Part shown: piece after piece, positions 7,551 through 16,621 of the stretch
How the letters are laid out: the number at the start of each line of letters is the position of its first letter
How positions within the stretch are numbered: the stretch's first letter is position 1
From: Litoribacter populi
Lineage (GTDB): Bacteria > Bacteroidota > Bacteroidia > Cytophagales > Cyclobacteriaceae
NCBI RefSeq assembly: GCF_007483685.1
Contig: NZ_VMKN01000001.1
Coordinates: forward strand, 2,344,393-2,408,392
DNA: 64,000 bases
Reading direction: 5' to 3'
The notes under the pieces: generated by a model
The model's database searches: none
The model's input: only the letters and a program-made list of their open reading frames with translations
Told to the model about the DNA's origin: nothing
Program-made: the position numbers and the translations under genes

Positions 7551-9247
7551 GCAATATCGATTGGATTATTTTATTCGGTACTTTGATTTCCATTGTTTCC
7601 TATGGTGTTTATAAGACCTATGGTGCCAAGGATATGGAAAGCTACCTGAAAGGTAACAACGACATGAACAGGTGGACAATTGGGCTGTCAATAATGGCCA
7701 CCCAGGCGTCAGCTATCACTTTTTTAAGTACTCCGGGGCAGGCATTTGAGGATGGAATGCGGTTTATTCAGTTCTATTTTGGCTTGCCAGTTGCCATGAT
7801 TATTCTTTCAGTTACTTTCATACCTCTTTATTACAGACTGAAAGTATATACAGCCTATGAGTTTCTGGAAAATAGATTTAACCTAAAAACCAGAACTCTT
7901 GCCGCTCTTTTATTTCTCATTCAGCGAGGATTAGCTGCAGGGATTACCATCTATGCGCCTTCAATTATCCTTTCCACTTTGTTGGGATGGAACCTGACGT
8001 GGACAAATATATTGATAGGGGTGCTTGTAATCATCTACACCGTTTCTGGAGGTACCAAGGCGGTATCCATTACCCAGAAGCAGCAAATGGCTGTGATGAT
8101 GGGCGGGATGATCCTGGCCGGTGGGTTTGTTATTTACTTACTTCCGATCAAATTCACAGAGGCTCTCCATGTCGCTGGAAAAATGGAGAAACTCAATATT
8201 GTCAATTTTGACTTCGACCTCTCCGATAGGTATAATTTCTGGTCAGGATTGACGGGGGCACTATTCCTTTTTCTATCCTATTTCGGTACCGACCAAAGTC
8301 AGGTACAGCGCTACCTAACGGGAAAATCTTTAGCAGAGAGCCGAATGGGACTTATTATGAATGGATTCTTGAAAGTCCCCATGCAGTTTGTAATTCTCTT
8401 TATCGGGGTTATGGTTTTTGTATTCTATCAATTTTATCAACCACCCATTTTCTTCAACAAAGTACAAACTGAAAATATAATTGGGACTCCTTATCAAGAT
8501 GATTTTTTACAGCTTCAGGAGGTTTATGATCAAAAGTTTACTGAAAAAAATCAGGATATTATGTCCATGTTGGAAGCTGTTAAGGCTGACGATGAGGTCA
8601 GAATCAGGAATTATCAGGCTGCTATCCAAAGGACAACTGAGGAACAGGAGGCTATCAGGACTGAGGTGAAGTCTTTGATATTGCAAAACAATCCAGCTGC
8701 CGAGACTCGAGATACAGATTATGTCTTCATGCGTTTTGTGATGGATTACCTACCTACCGGGGTGATAGGCCTATTGTTTGCCGTAATTTTTAGCGCAGCG
8801 ATGTCTTCCACCGCATCTGAACTAAATGCACTTGGCTCTACTACGACTGTGGATGTATATAAACGCTCAATAAACAAGGATAAGAGTTCTGTTCATTACA
8901 TGCTTTCATCAAAATGGTTTACAGCGATATGGGGGATTTTTGCAATCATTTTTGCCACTTATGCTTCATTATTTGAGAACCTAATCCAGGCGGTTAATCT
9001 TTTGGGGTCACTTTTCTATGGCACAATTTTGGGAATTTTTTTAGTGGGCTTTTATATGAAATGGGTAAAGGGTAACGCTGTATTTATTGCTGCGCTTCTT
9101 TCAGAAGCCTTCATTCTTATCATTCACTGGCACAATGGGGGTACACTTTTAGGCGTGCCAATCGATATAGGATTCTTGTGGTACAATGCGATAGGTTGCC
9201 TTTTAGTGATGGGGTTATCCATGCTCATCCAAGGGGTCAAAAAATAA
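7547..9247 (+). CDS. sodium:solute symporter (SSS family)
   Basis: Inner-membrane, Na+-coupled transporter of 566 aa with about 13 transmembrane helices. Characteristic segments are GNNDMNRWTIGLSIMATQ near residue 33, YTVSGGTKAVSITQ near 165, and SYFGTDQSQVQRYLTGKS near 244, followed by a late FSAAMSSTASELNALGSTT block. Between the helices at about residues 300-400 lies a hydrophilic, coiled-coil-like insertion rich in Gln and Glu. ATG 7547 is chosen because it overlaps the preceding ORF stop in ATGA; an upstream in-frame TTG would start inside that ORF. The coupling to a PIG-L enzyme suggests uptake of a sugar-like product of that enzyme, which is inference. Confidence 0.9.
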   Translation: MSNIDWIILFGTLISIVSYGVYKTYGAKDMESYLKGNNDMNRWTIGLSIMATQASAITFLSTPGQAFEDGMRFIQFYFGLPVAMIILSVTFIPLYYRLKVYTAYEFLENRFNLKTRTLAALLFLIQRGLAAGITIYAPSIILSTLLGWNLTWTNILIGVLVIIYTVSGGTKAVSITQKQQMAVMMGGMILAGGFVIYLLPIKFTEALHVAGKMEKLNIVNFDFDLSDRYNFWSGLTGALFLFLSYFGTDQSQVQRYLTGKSLAESRMGLIMNGFLKVPMQFVILFIGVMVFVFYQFYQPPIFFNKVQTENIIGTPYQDDFLQLQEVYDQKFTEKNQDIMSMLEAVKADDEVRIRNYQAAIQRTTEEQEAIRTEVKSLILQNNPAAETRDTDYVFMRFVMDYLPTGVIGLLFAVIFSAAMSSTASELNALGSTTTVDVYKRSINKDKSSVHYMLSSKWFTAIWGIFAIIFATYASLFENLIQAVNLLGSLFYGTILGIFLVGFYMKWVKGNAVFIAALLSEAFILIIHWHNGGTLLGVPIDIGFLWYNAIGCLLVMGLSMLIQGVKK

Positions 9248-9363
9248 ACTTTCTGATTCCAAAATCACTTCCGGAGGCATTCTTGCAAAACTTTCTTTTG
9301 CCTTGCCTGTTCAGTAAGCATCATTCCTAATCCTACTGATAAAGAGTCAAAAAAGTAAAGTTT

Positions 9364-10701
9364 ATGAAAATCCTCAAATTGGTTTTATTACTTTTCATTT
9401 GTACCCTTTTTGACTGTCTGGGGGGAAACACTATGGACAGCTTAAACAGGGCCTCCAAATATAAAGGGATCTTCGATAAGGAATATGGCTTTACCAAAGA
9501 GACTATTGAATTTGGAAACTGGGCCCTAAGGGAAGAAAACAAAGATACCACTTGGCTCAAGGTAGGGGGAGCATTTAGGCTCAATGCAATCTATACTTAT
9601 TTTGAAGGGCAAACTTTTCCGCTGGGAACAGAACTGAGAAATGACTGGACTTGGGATACCTGGAGGCTCAATATAGATTCCTACTCTCAAGGGCTGCAGT
9701 TCTCTTTTGAATACCGATTTTACCCCACTTTCAATACCCACTTCATCAAATATGGCTGGATAGGCTATAGGTTCAATAACGAGTCCAATCTACAATTCGG
9801 CATTACACAAGTTCCGTTTGGGCTTTTGACCTATGCCTCCCATAGTTGGTGGTTCCAGGCACCATATTATGTCGGGTTGGAAGATGATCATCAGATGGGC
9901 TTTAATTACACCCACAGATTAGATATCTGGAGGCTTAATCTGGCCTATTTCCCGCTTTCAGAACCGAGGGGGACCAATGAACCGAGCTTCGGTGAGCTGT
10001 CGTCTGCCCGCTATTCCTATGATGTAATTCCTGTTAAAGGCAACTCCAATATCGAGAGAAACCAGTTTAATGTCCGGGCTGCTTGTGTCATCCCGGCCGG
10101 AGAGTTGGGGCTTTCCTTGCAAAGGCTGCAGATTTACAATCTGGTGACCCGCAATATTGGTAACCAGTTTGCCGTGGCCGGACATTATGAGCAGGATCTA
10201 GGAAGATGGAACCTGAAAACCGAAGCTTTGTACTACAATTACAGCAATGTGAGGGACAATGACGGGAATATGCTTAATGTCGTCCAAATGGGAGCATACG
10301 GTTTCGGCTCATATGACGTGGTCGCGGAAGCCGCCATGTATGTGGCCGGATTGGCCTATAATCTTCCAGTCAGCTGGGGCCCCATCAGCCATATACAGTT
10401 TTACAATGACTACACTTACACTCAAAAGTTCAATACCACCATCATCAGGGGGGAGTCGGTCAGGTTTGCACCCACTCAGCAGAACGTGCTTGGTGCGCTG
10501 GTTACAGCCGGAAAGATTTTCGCATACTTTGATATGGCATCCGGCTACAACCATCCATGGATCACGGATGCCTTTGGGGGCAATGCCTTGGGAACAGGCC
10601 GGGGGTTGGATTTCAGGGAGCCGATCAGTGACCAAAATCCTATTGACAGCAACCCAGGATGGAATATCCGCTTGAATATTAATCTTGGATATTATTTTTA
10701 A
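9364..10701 (+). CDS. outer-membrane porin-like beta-barrel protein
   Basis: Predicted outer-membrane barrel of 445 aa. It has an N-terminal hydrophobic export signal (residues 1-20), then repeated alternating aromatic strands such as LQFSFEYRFYPTF and WNIRLNINLGYYF, with a terminal phenylalanine, the usual barrel end. The layout resembles phosphate-selective porin O/P-like or DcaP-like proteins, but the specificity is unknown. It is 12 bases upstream of a BCCT transporter gene, so the pair probably serves outer- and inner-membrane steps of one solute route. Hand-counted lines inside it look more GC-rich than neighbours. Confidence 0.75.
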   Translation: MKILKLVLLLFICTLFDCLGGNTMDSLNRASKYKGIFDKEYGFTKETIEFGNWALREENKDTTWLKVGGAFRLNAIYTYFEGQTFPLGTELRNDWTWDTWRLNIDSYSQGLQFSFEYRFYPTFNTHFIKYGWIGYRFNNESNLQFGITQVPFGLLTYASHSWWFQAPYYVGLEDDHQMGFNYTHRLDIWRLNLAYFPLSEPRGTNEPSFGELSSARYSYDVIPVKGNSNIERNQFNVRAACVIPAGELGLSLQRLQIYNLVTRNIGNQFAVAGHYEQDLGRWNLKTEALYYNYSNVRDNDGNMLNVVQMGAYGFGSYDVVAEAAMYVAGLAYNLPVSWGPISHIQFYNDYTYTQKFNTTIIRGESVRFAPTQQNVLGALVTAGKIFAYFDMASGYNHPWITDAFGGNALGTGRGLDFREPISDQNPIDSNPGWNIRLNINLGYYF

Positions 10702-10713
10702 AACCAATGGCTC

Positions 10714-12309
10714 ATGATCAAGAAGAAATACTTCGATATACATAAACCTGTTTTTTGGCCGGCCACTGTACTGATAGTGATTTTCATCACCATTACTTTA
10801 GTAGTGGGCCAACCCATGGAGGATGTTTTTCAGGGTATCAAAGCCTTCATTACAGAAAAAACAGGCTGGGCATTTATCATAGGAGTGAATGTCTTTATTA
10901 TTTTCTGCTTTTACATAGGGTTCAGCAAGTATGGAAAAATCAAATTGGGAGGTAAACAGGCCGAAACTGAATTCTCAACTCTGGCCTGGTTTTCCATGTT
11001 GTTCAGTGCAGGAATGGGGATAGGTTTATTGTTTTGGGGGGTGGCTGAGCCGGTTTCCCATTATGCAAATCCACCTTCCGGGGAAAGCTTTTCCATACCT
11101 TCTGCCACTCGGGCCATGAATCTGTCATTTCTTCATTGGGGTTTCCACGCTTGGGCAATATATGCCGTGGTCGCTTTGTCTTTGGCTTTCTTTAGTTACA
11201 ACAAAAAACTTCCTCTGACCATCCGCTCTGTTTTCCACCCTGTATTGGGAGATAAGATTTACGGCTGGATGGGAGACACCATAGATGTGTTTGCCGTTTT
11301 GGCCACTCTGTTTGGACTGGCTACTTCATTAGGGCTTGGCGTCAAACAGATTAGCGGTGGGCTGTTCTTCCTGTTCGGATTGCCAAACACTGCTGGTGTA
11401 CAGATCATGCTTTTAATTGGAATTACCTTGGTTGCCACAATTTCTGTCTTTTCCGGGATTGAAAAAGGGGTGAAGTTTCTCAGTGAATGGAACGTCAGGA
11501 TTGCCGGCATTCTTCTGTTGTTTGTGCTGATTGTTGGCCCTACATTGTTCATTTTTAAGTCTTTTATCCAAAACTTCGGAAACTATATTGACAACATCAT
11601 TTCGGTCTCCACATGGGCTGAGGCTTACCAAGAGGAGGGCTGGCAAGGAGACTGGACATTGTTTTACTGGGCCTGGTGGATTTCATGGTCACCTTTCGTA
11701 GGCATGTTCATCGCCCGGGTTTCCAAAGGTAGAACCATCAGGGAATTCATTTTCGGGGTACTTTTGGTACCTACGATTTTAACCTTCTTTTGGCTTACTA
11801 CTCTTGGAGGATCGGCCATTTACCTGGATATGCAGCAGGAAGGGCACCAACTTGCAGAAACTATAGTGGCAGATGAATCCACTGCCTTGTTTGTTTTCTT
11901 GAACGAATTTCCCTTTTCCACCTTGGGCAGCTTAATAGGTATCCTTTTGGTCACCAGTTTCTTCGTTACCTCTTCCGATTCAGGGTCACTGGTAATTGAC
12001 ACTATTACGGCTGGCGGAAAAACGGATGCCCCGGTGGGCCAAAGGATCTTCTGGGCCCTTTCCCAAGGAGCGGTTGCTGCAGTGCTGATCTTCGGCGGTG
12101 GGCTGGTGGCATTACAGACTGCTGCCATTTCCACTGGTCTGCCATTTCTGTTTGTGTTGCTCTTCATGGTATATTCCCTTTACAAGGGACTGAAAATTGA
12201 ATACGCAAGAACCGTCGTGATCGGGAAAGAACATGACAGGAAAAATTATGAGAAGCGGCTTTCAGATGTCATATTAAAGAACCTTGCAAAAAAGAAAAAG
12301 AATGAATAA
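10714..12309 (+). CDS. BCCT family betaine/choline/carnitine transporter
   Basis: Inner-membrane secondary transporter of 531 aa with 12 predicted helices, taking up quaternary-ammonium compatible solutes such as glycine betaine. The family signature is present: FSAGMGIGLLFWGVAEP near residue 95, LHWGFHAWAIYAVV near 139 and, in the substrate-binding helix, WAWWISWSPFVGMFIARVS near 317, with its Trp residues. FVTSSDSGS lies near residue 418. The 3' end overlaps the universal stress protein start by eight bases (ATGAATAA). The exact substrate is not decidable from sequence alone. Confidence 0.93.
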   Translation: MIKKKYFDIHKPVFWPATVLIVIFITITLVVGQPMEDVFQGIKAFITEKTGWAFIIGVNVFIIFCFYIGFSKYGKIKLGGKQAETEFSTLAWFSMLFSAGMGIGLLFWGVAEPVSHYANPPSGESFSIPSATRAMNLSFLHWGFHAWAIYAVVALSLAFFSYNKKLPLTIRSVFHPVLGDKIYGWMGDTIDVFAVLATLFGLATSLGLGVKQISGGLFFLFGLPNTAGVQIMLLIGITLVATISVFSGIEKGVKFLSEWNVRIAGILLLFVLIVGPTLFIFKSFIQNFGNYIDNIISVSTWAEAYQEEGWQGDWTLFYWAWWISWSPFVGMFIARVSKGRTIREFIFGVLLVPTILTFFWLTTLGGSAIYLDMQQEGHQLAETIVADESTALFVFLNEFPFSTLGSLIGILLVTSFFVTSSDSGSLVIDTITAGGKTDAPVGQRIFWALSQGAVAAVLIFGGGLVALQTAAISTGLPFLFVLLFMVYSLYKGLKIEYARTVVIGKEHDRKNYEKRLSDVILKNLAKKKKNE

Positions 12310-13162
12310 GCTGAAGAAAATTGCCCTCTTTGTGGATCTCTCAGAGATGGATTCGCTAATGCTGGACTATATCAAAAGTCTGGATGATTTTTTTGACTTT
12401 CAGGAGCTGTACCTGATCCACTTTATCCAGATGGAAGGGGTTTCCAAAGAAATCCTGGATTTATTGCCTTCTTTGGGCAAACCTCTCACGGCCTTGATAG
12501 AGGAAGAGGTAAGAGAATCTGCGGTGGAGTTCTTTGGTAGGAAAAATGAAAACATCAAAGTGTACATCCAGCCGGAAAACGACCTTGAGGCCCTCATTGA
12601 ATGGTTTGAAAAGGAAAAGTTTGACCTTGCCATCCTGGGCCTGAAAGCCAGCCACAATGGTTCGGGGATTTTCAGCAGGAAAATAATCCGGCTGAACAAC
12701 TGCACCACTTTGTTCCTCCCGGAAACTGTAAAGCCTAAGTTTGACAGGATTGTTGTCCCAGTGGACTTTTCCACCTATTCGGATAAAGTAATCCAAATGG
12801 CTCAGAGTATCGCCAGCCAGGCCAAAGGTGAAATTTATCCAGTTCATGCATTGAAAGTGGGTATCCAATATTTCCCATTTATCCAAAACACCGATGAAAT
12901 CAAGTCCACATTGGAAAAGGAAGCCAGAGCGAATTTCAAGAAATATCAGTCTAAATATCCCTTTTTGAAGGACATGGCCATTCTGGGGAATCAAGAAGAA
13001 AAGATCAGCATACAACTTTACAAATATATAGAGGAGATTGACTCCGACCTGATTATAATCGGCCAAAAGGGGAGAACCGGAGACAGCGAATTGCTAATCG
13101 GCAGTGTGGCCGAAAAACTCATTTCCAATGACAAGGATTATCCCATCATGGTGGTAAAATAA
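12302..13162 (+). CDS. tandem-domain universal stress protein
   Basis: Cytoplasmic protein of 286 aa made of two Usp domains. The C-terminal domain begins FDRIVVPVDFS and carries an ATP-binding-like motif GQKGRTGDSELLIGS (G-2x-G-9x-G-S). The first domain is degenerate. ATG 12302 overlaps the transporter stop, so translational coupling is likely; a TTG at 12284 is unnecessary. In Halomonas the Usp protein TeaD regulates an ectoine transporter encoded beside it, so a regulatory role for this protein on the BCCT transporter is a reasonable inference. Confidence 0.88.
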   Translation: MNKLKKIALFVDLSEMDSLMLDYIKSLDDFFDFQELYLIHFIQMEGVSKEILDLLPSLGKPLTALIEEEVRESAVEFFGRKNENIKVYIQPENDLEALIEWFEKEKFDLAILGLKASHNGSGIFSRKIIRLNNCTTLFLPETVKPKFDRIVVPVDFSTYSDKVIQMAQSIASQAKGEIYPVHALKVGIQYFPFIQNTDEIKSTLEKEARANFKKYQSKYPFLKDMAILGNQEEKISIQLYKYIEEIDSDLIIIGQKGRTGDSELLIGSVAEKLISNDKDYPIMVVK

Positions 13163-13189
13163 AAGAGGGAGCCTCGGAGCTCCCTCTTT
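13162..13189 (+). terminator. terminator of the porin-BCCT-Usp operon
   Basis: 11-bp stem AAAGAGGGAGC/GCTCCCTCTTT with a 6-base loop (13173-13178), starting at the last base of the stop codon. The following bases are TTTAAT-like, a weak T-tract. Confidence 0.65.
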
Positions 13190-13291
13190 AATAAGTAAGT
13201 GGTAAAAGGTCAGAAAAAGGGGGCGTTCTCTGCAGTGCCCCACTTCTTACCGTTTACTTTTTACTATAAATCCATCTAGTAAGAAGTAAGT
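13190..13291. other. intergenic region with short inverted repeats
   Basis: About 100 non-coding bases made largely of variations on GTAAAAGG/GTAAGAAGT and their complements. One exact 9-base inverted pair is ACTTCTTAC at 13242-13250 and GTAAGAAGT at 13279-13287. The element is AT-rich and contains no ORF. It could be a remnant of a dispersed mini-repeat; that needs other copies in the genome, which I cannot see. Confidence 0.3.
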
Positions 13292-14143
13292 TTACCTGAT
13301 CGATTTGATCAATCTCTCATTCAATCCCACATAATCCAGGTTTTTAGCTTCCCTTGCCATGGCCATTGAGCGCTGAGCCGTTTCTCTGGCCTCTTTTTTC
13401 ATACCCAATTCGTTTTCGATTTTCGCTTTAAGGTGAAGCGTCCAGTATTTAGGATCGTCATCTACTGACTTGTTGATCCATTCTAACGCCTGGTTCATAT
13501 TCTTCTTATTGGTATAATAGTAATTGGCAGCTTGGTAATATAATCCGGGATTTTCTGGGTCTTGATCTATTACCATTTCCTGTATCTGCTTCATCACAAT
13601 GGGATCGACCTCAGTCTCGATTCTAAATTTAAAAGAAGTTCTTTCCCACTTCATAGCTAAAGAAGCCCCGGTGTCTGACATATCCACAAAGTTAAACTCT
13701 AGGGTTTCATAATTATTGGCAGTTCGAGAAGGCTTAACCCTGAATCTTGCAACATCATCAACTTCGTCATAACCTATTGAGCCCCAAAGTTTCGTATTTT
13801 CAGAAAGTATGATAATCCAGTCGTCTTTTTGAGGAATAGAGTAAATGGCATAGCTGCCTTTTTTCACATCCTTACCTTCCACTTTTACATCTGTTGAAAA
13901 AGTGATAATCGTTGCAGCATTGGCGCCAGTCCGCCAAACTTGTCCAAAAGGAACAAGCTCCCCAAAAATCCTTCTACCCTTCATGCTAGGGCGGCTGTAT
14001 TCAATTTTAACATCAGTTAGGCCAACTTTTTGACTTAAAGTTGCTGCCGGGCTGGCTTGTGGCATTTGGATTTGTTGTGCGTTTACAGATGTGAATCCTA
14101 TCATAGTCAACAGGATAACAAACAGGATAGAATTTCTCTTCAT
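13292..14143 (-). CDS. DUF2911 protein with C-terminal TPR-like region
   Basis: Exported 283-aa protein with an N-terminal signal peptide ending VNAQ (cleavage near residue 22). A DUF2911 domain spans about residues 35-170, with the typical segments KIEYSRPSMKGRRIFG, VPFGQVWRTGANAAT and KLWGSIGYDE. The last ~80 residues form TPR-like helices (LYYQAANYYYTNKK, ALEWINKSVDDDPKYW). The function of DUF2911 is unknown. A shorter paralogue lies at 42234. Divergent from the glycosylase gene across 91 AT-rich bases. Confidence 0.85.
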   Translation of the reverse strand: MKRNSILFVILLTMIGFTSVNAQQIQMPQASPAATLSQKVGLTDVKIEYSRPSMKGRRIFGELVPFGQVWRTGANAATIITFSTDVKVEGKDVKKGSYAIYSIPQKDDWIIILSENTKLWGSIGYDEVDDVARFRVKPSRTANNYETLEFNFVDMSDTGASLAMKWERTSFKFRIETEVDPIVMKQIQEMVIDQDPENPGLYYQAANYYYTNKKNMNQALEWINKSVDDDPKYWTLHLKAKIENELGMKKEARETAQRSMAMAREAKNLDYVGLNERLIKSIR

Positions 14144-14234
14144 AAAATTTTATTATTAATTAATAATATGACTTATATTGTGGTAAAATTATTGCTTATA
14201 ATTCAATTTATTCTTAAATTAAGCTAGTTTTTCT

Positions 14235-14846
14235 ATGGTCGAAAGTCTAACTGTCTTGCCTAAAACATTCTTTTTGGAAAATGAGGTTACCCATATTTCC
14301 AAAATGCTGCTTGGCAAAGTAATGGTTTCTCAAATTGGAGACGCCATTACCGCAGGAAGAATTGTGGAAACCGAAGCTTATGACGGTAATAAAGATAAAG
14401 CATGTCACGCATATCTCAATCGAAATACGAAAAGAACTGAAGTAATGTTCAAAGAGGGAGGCCGTAGTTATGTATACCTTTGTTATGGAATCCATCATCT
14501 TTTTAATATTGTGACCCACTTGCATAATCAGGCCAATGCGGTGCTTATTAGGGCACTTGAACCCTTAGAGGGTGTCGAAGTCATGAAAGTTAGAAGGGGA
14601 ATGCAGAAAATTAAAATGCTTTGCAATGGTCCCGGTAAGTTGGCCAAAGCGATGGGGATTCATAAACATTACAATGATACACTTCTTTATAATACAGAGT
14701 CTCCAATTTGGATAGGCAAATTAGAATCGGAACCTGAGTTTGAAATTGTAGAAACCACAAGAATTGGAGTGGATTACGCCGAGGAAGATGCCGCCTTACC
14801 TTGGAGATATTATATTAAAGATAACCAGTTTATCAGCAAAAAATGA
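14235..14846 (+). CDS. DNA-3-methyladenine glycosylase (AAG/MPG family)
   Basis: Base-excision-repair enzyme that removes alkylated purines such as 3-methyladenine and hypoxanthine. The 203-aa length is typical of bacterial AAG-family proteins. The conserved block RIVETEAYDG near residue 43 includes the catalytic-position glutamate, and RSYVYLCYGIHHLFNIV near residue 77 forms the DNA-intercalating and base-pocket region; LCNGPGKLAKAMGI near residue 133 is also typical. The stop overlaps the following dehydrogenase start by four bases (ATGA), so the two are probably coupled. Confidence 0.93.
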   Translation: MVESLTVLPKTFFLENEVTHISKMLLGKVMVSQIGDAITAGRIVETEAYDGNKDKACHAYLNRNTKRTEVMFKEGGRSYVYLCYGIHHLFNIVTHLHNQANAVLIRALEPLEGVEVMKVRRGMQKIKMLCNGPGKLAKAMGIHKHYNDTLLYNTESPIWIGKLESEPEFEIVETTRIGVDYAEEDAALPWRYYIKDNQFISKK

Positions 14847-15766
14847 ATGTAGCTATTATAGCGCCGGGCAGAGATGTCGCGGCTTGGAAAGAAACAATAG
14901 AAAGGGAAGCCGATGGGGTCAATATTCAGGTTTATCCTGAAATAGACTCCCCAGAGAGTATAGATATGGTGATGCTTTGGCAACATCCAAAAGGAATATT
15001 GAAAAAATTTCCAAATCTGAAATTTATCAGCTCCATGGGGGCGGGAGTGGACCATATATTAAATGACCCACATTTACCCAAAGACGTGCCGGTAACTAGG
15101 ATCAAGGATGAGAAGCTGACTTTCTCCATGACCAATTATGTAATCATGGGGGTGCTTAATTTTCATCGCAGGTTAGATCATTTTCGAACTAACCAAAAGA
15201 AAAAGAGATGGGACATGAAAAATCCCGAGACGGAAGTGAAGATTGGTGTAATGGGCGTAGGCGCCTTGGGCGGAGATGTCCTGGACAAGTTGTCATATTT
15301 GGGATTTGAGGTGTTTGGCTATGGCAACAGTCCAAAAGAAGATTTTCCTTACCCATATTTACATGGAAAGGAGGGGTTGCAACCCTTTTTAGAGAGTGTG
15401 AATGTAGTTGCCTGCCTGTTACCCTTGACAGAGGAGACGGAAGGGTTTTTGGATATAGAGTTTTTTCAAAAATGTAAAAAGGGAACATACTTAGTTAATG
15501 TGGCGCGAGGCAAACATTTGGTAGAAGAGGATTTGATTGAGGCCTTAAATAAAGGACAGATTTCCGGTGCTTTGCTGGATGTCTATAGCAAGGAGCCGCT
15601 TCCAAAAGACCATCCTTTCTGGGAAAATGAAAAAATCACCATGACGCCTCATATTGCTAGTGTGACCAACCCACAGGCGGCCGCGCCAAAGATCGCCGAA
15701 AATTGCAGACGTTGGCTGAAAGGTGAACCATTAACTAACGTAGTTAATAAGGAAAGAGGCTATTAA
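14843..15766 (+). CDS. D-2-hydroxyacid dehydrogenase, GhrA-like glyoxylate/hydroxypyruvate reductase
   Basis: NAD(P)H-dependent oxidoreductase of 307 aa. The nucleotide-binding Rossmann motif is GVMGVGALGGDVLD near residue 136. The catalytic positions follow the family: Arg in VNVARGKHLVEEDL, Glu in YSKEPLP and His in TPHIAS near residue 271. The early segment FISSMGAGVDHIL is typical of GhrA. Glyoxylate or hydroxypyruvate as substrate is by family analogy. The gene overlaps the upstream glycosylase in ATGA and is followed 15 bases later by a Usp gene. Confidence 0.9.
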   Translation: MNVAIIAPGRDVAAWKETIEREADGVNIQVYPEIDSPESIDMVMLWQHPKGILKKFPNLKFISSMGAGVDHILNDPHLPKDVPVTRIKDEKLTFSMTNYVIMGVLNFHRRLDHFRTNQKKKRWDMKNPETEVKIGVMGVGALGGDVLDKLSYLGFEVFGYGNSPKEDFPYPYLHGKEGLQPFLESVNVVACLLPLTEETEGFLDIEFFQKCKKGTYLVNVARGKHLVEEDLIEALNKGQISGALLDVYSKEPLPKDHPFWENEKITMTPHIASVTNPQAAAPKIAENCRRWLKGEPLTNVVNKERGY

Positions 15767-15781
15767 ACTGAACGAGCATTT

Positions 15782-16621
15782 ATGACTACTTTTAAAATTT
15801 TATGTCCGACCGATTTTTCTGAATGCTCACTTAATGCAATTGAGTATGCGGCAAAATTAGGCGAAAAATATAAAGCTGAACTGATTCTCTTCCATGTGCC
15901 GAATACGGATGATTATCAAAAACTGCTTTCGAAAGACCCCAAGGTATATGACCTTCTCAATTTCGCAGAGAAAAAGATTGAAAGCCTAGTGGCTGAAGTG
16001 GAAAAGGAAAGCATTCCGAATGGATTGGTTTCAGTTACCAGTCACATACGTGAAGGCAAAACCAGCTCTACCATTCTGGAGTTTGCTGACGAACAAAAAG
16101 TTGATATGATCATCATGGGCACTGAAGGCATTAATGATTTTAAGGCCAATTACATAGGCACACGGACTTCTAAAGTGGTGGCCAAATCCGATCATGATGT
16201 TTTCGTGGTTCCGCGAAAAGTATTTTTCAAGCGCCCTCGCAAGTTTGTTTATGCCACCGACTACATGGAAGAAGATAAGCTGGCCATCCAAAAAGTGGTG
16301 GAGCTGGCTAGCTTTTATGACAGCGAGATCGACATTGTTCACGTGGGCACCAAAAAGAAACAAATTGACAAGGCGCTTCACCAGACCATGATGGCAGAAT
16401 TAGAGCCATTCATTCGCTACGAGAAAGTCAATTATGTATTGAAAAGCTATCGTGATGAGCCTGGACTTGGATTGGAAAATTATCTAATCACAGCGAAAGG
16501 CGATGTACTGGTCACTTTAAGCAAAAAAAAGAGCTGGTTTGACCAACTCTTTACTGAAAACTTGTCTAAGAAAATGTCCTATTTTATCAATAAGCCCTTG
16601 TGGGTTATCAAATCAGTTTAA
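15782..16621 (+). CDS. universal stress protein (tandem Usp domains)
   Basis: 279-aa cytoplasmic protein. The first Usp domain (residues 1-140) starts with the usual ILCPTDFSECSLNAIEYAA and ends IIMGTEGINDFKANYIGT...KVVAKSDHDVFVVP. The second half (145-279) keeps the fold length but has lost the glycine-rich nucleotide motif. It is the second Usp in the window and is not closely similar to the BCCT-linked one. The 3' end overlaps the convergent TPR gene by four bases. Confidence 0.88.
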   Translation: MTTFKILCPTDFSECSLNAIEYAAKLGEKYKAELILFHVPNTDDYQKLLSKDPKVYDLLNFAEKKIESLVAEVEKESIPNGLVSVTSHIREGKTSSTILEFADEQKVDMIIMGTEGINDFKANYIGTRTSKVVAKSDHDVFVVPRKVFFKRPRKFVYATDYMEEDKLAIQKVVELASFYDSEIDIVHVGTKKKQIDKALHQTMMAELEPFIRYEKVNYVLKSYRDEPGLGLENYLITAKGDVLVTLSKKKSWFDQLFTENLSKKMSYFINKPLWVIKSV

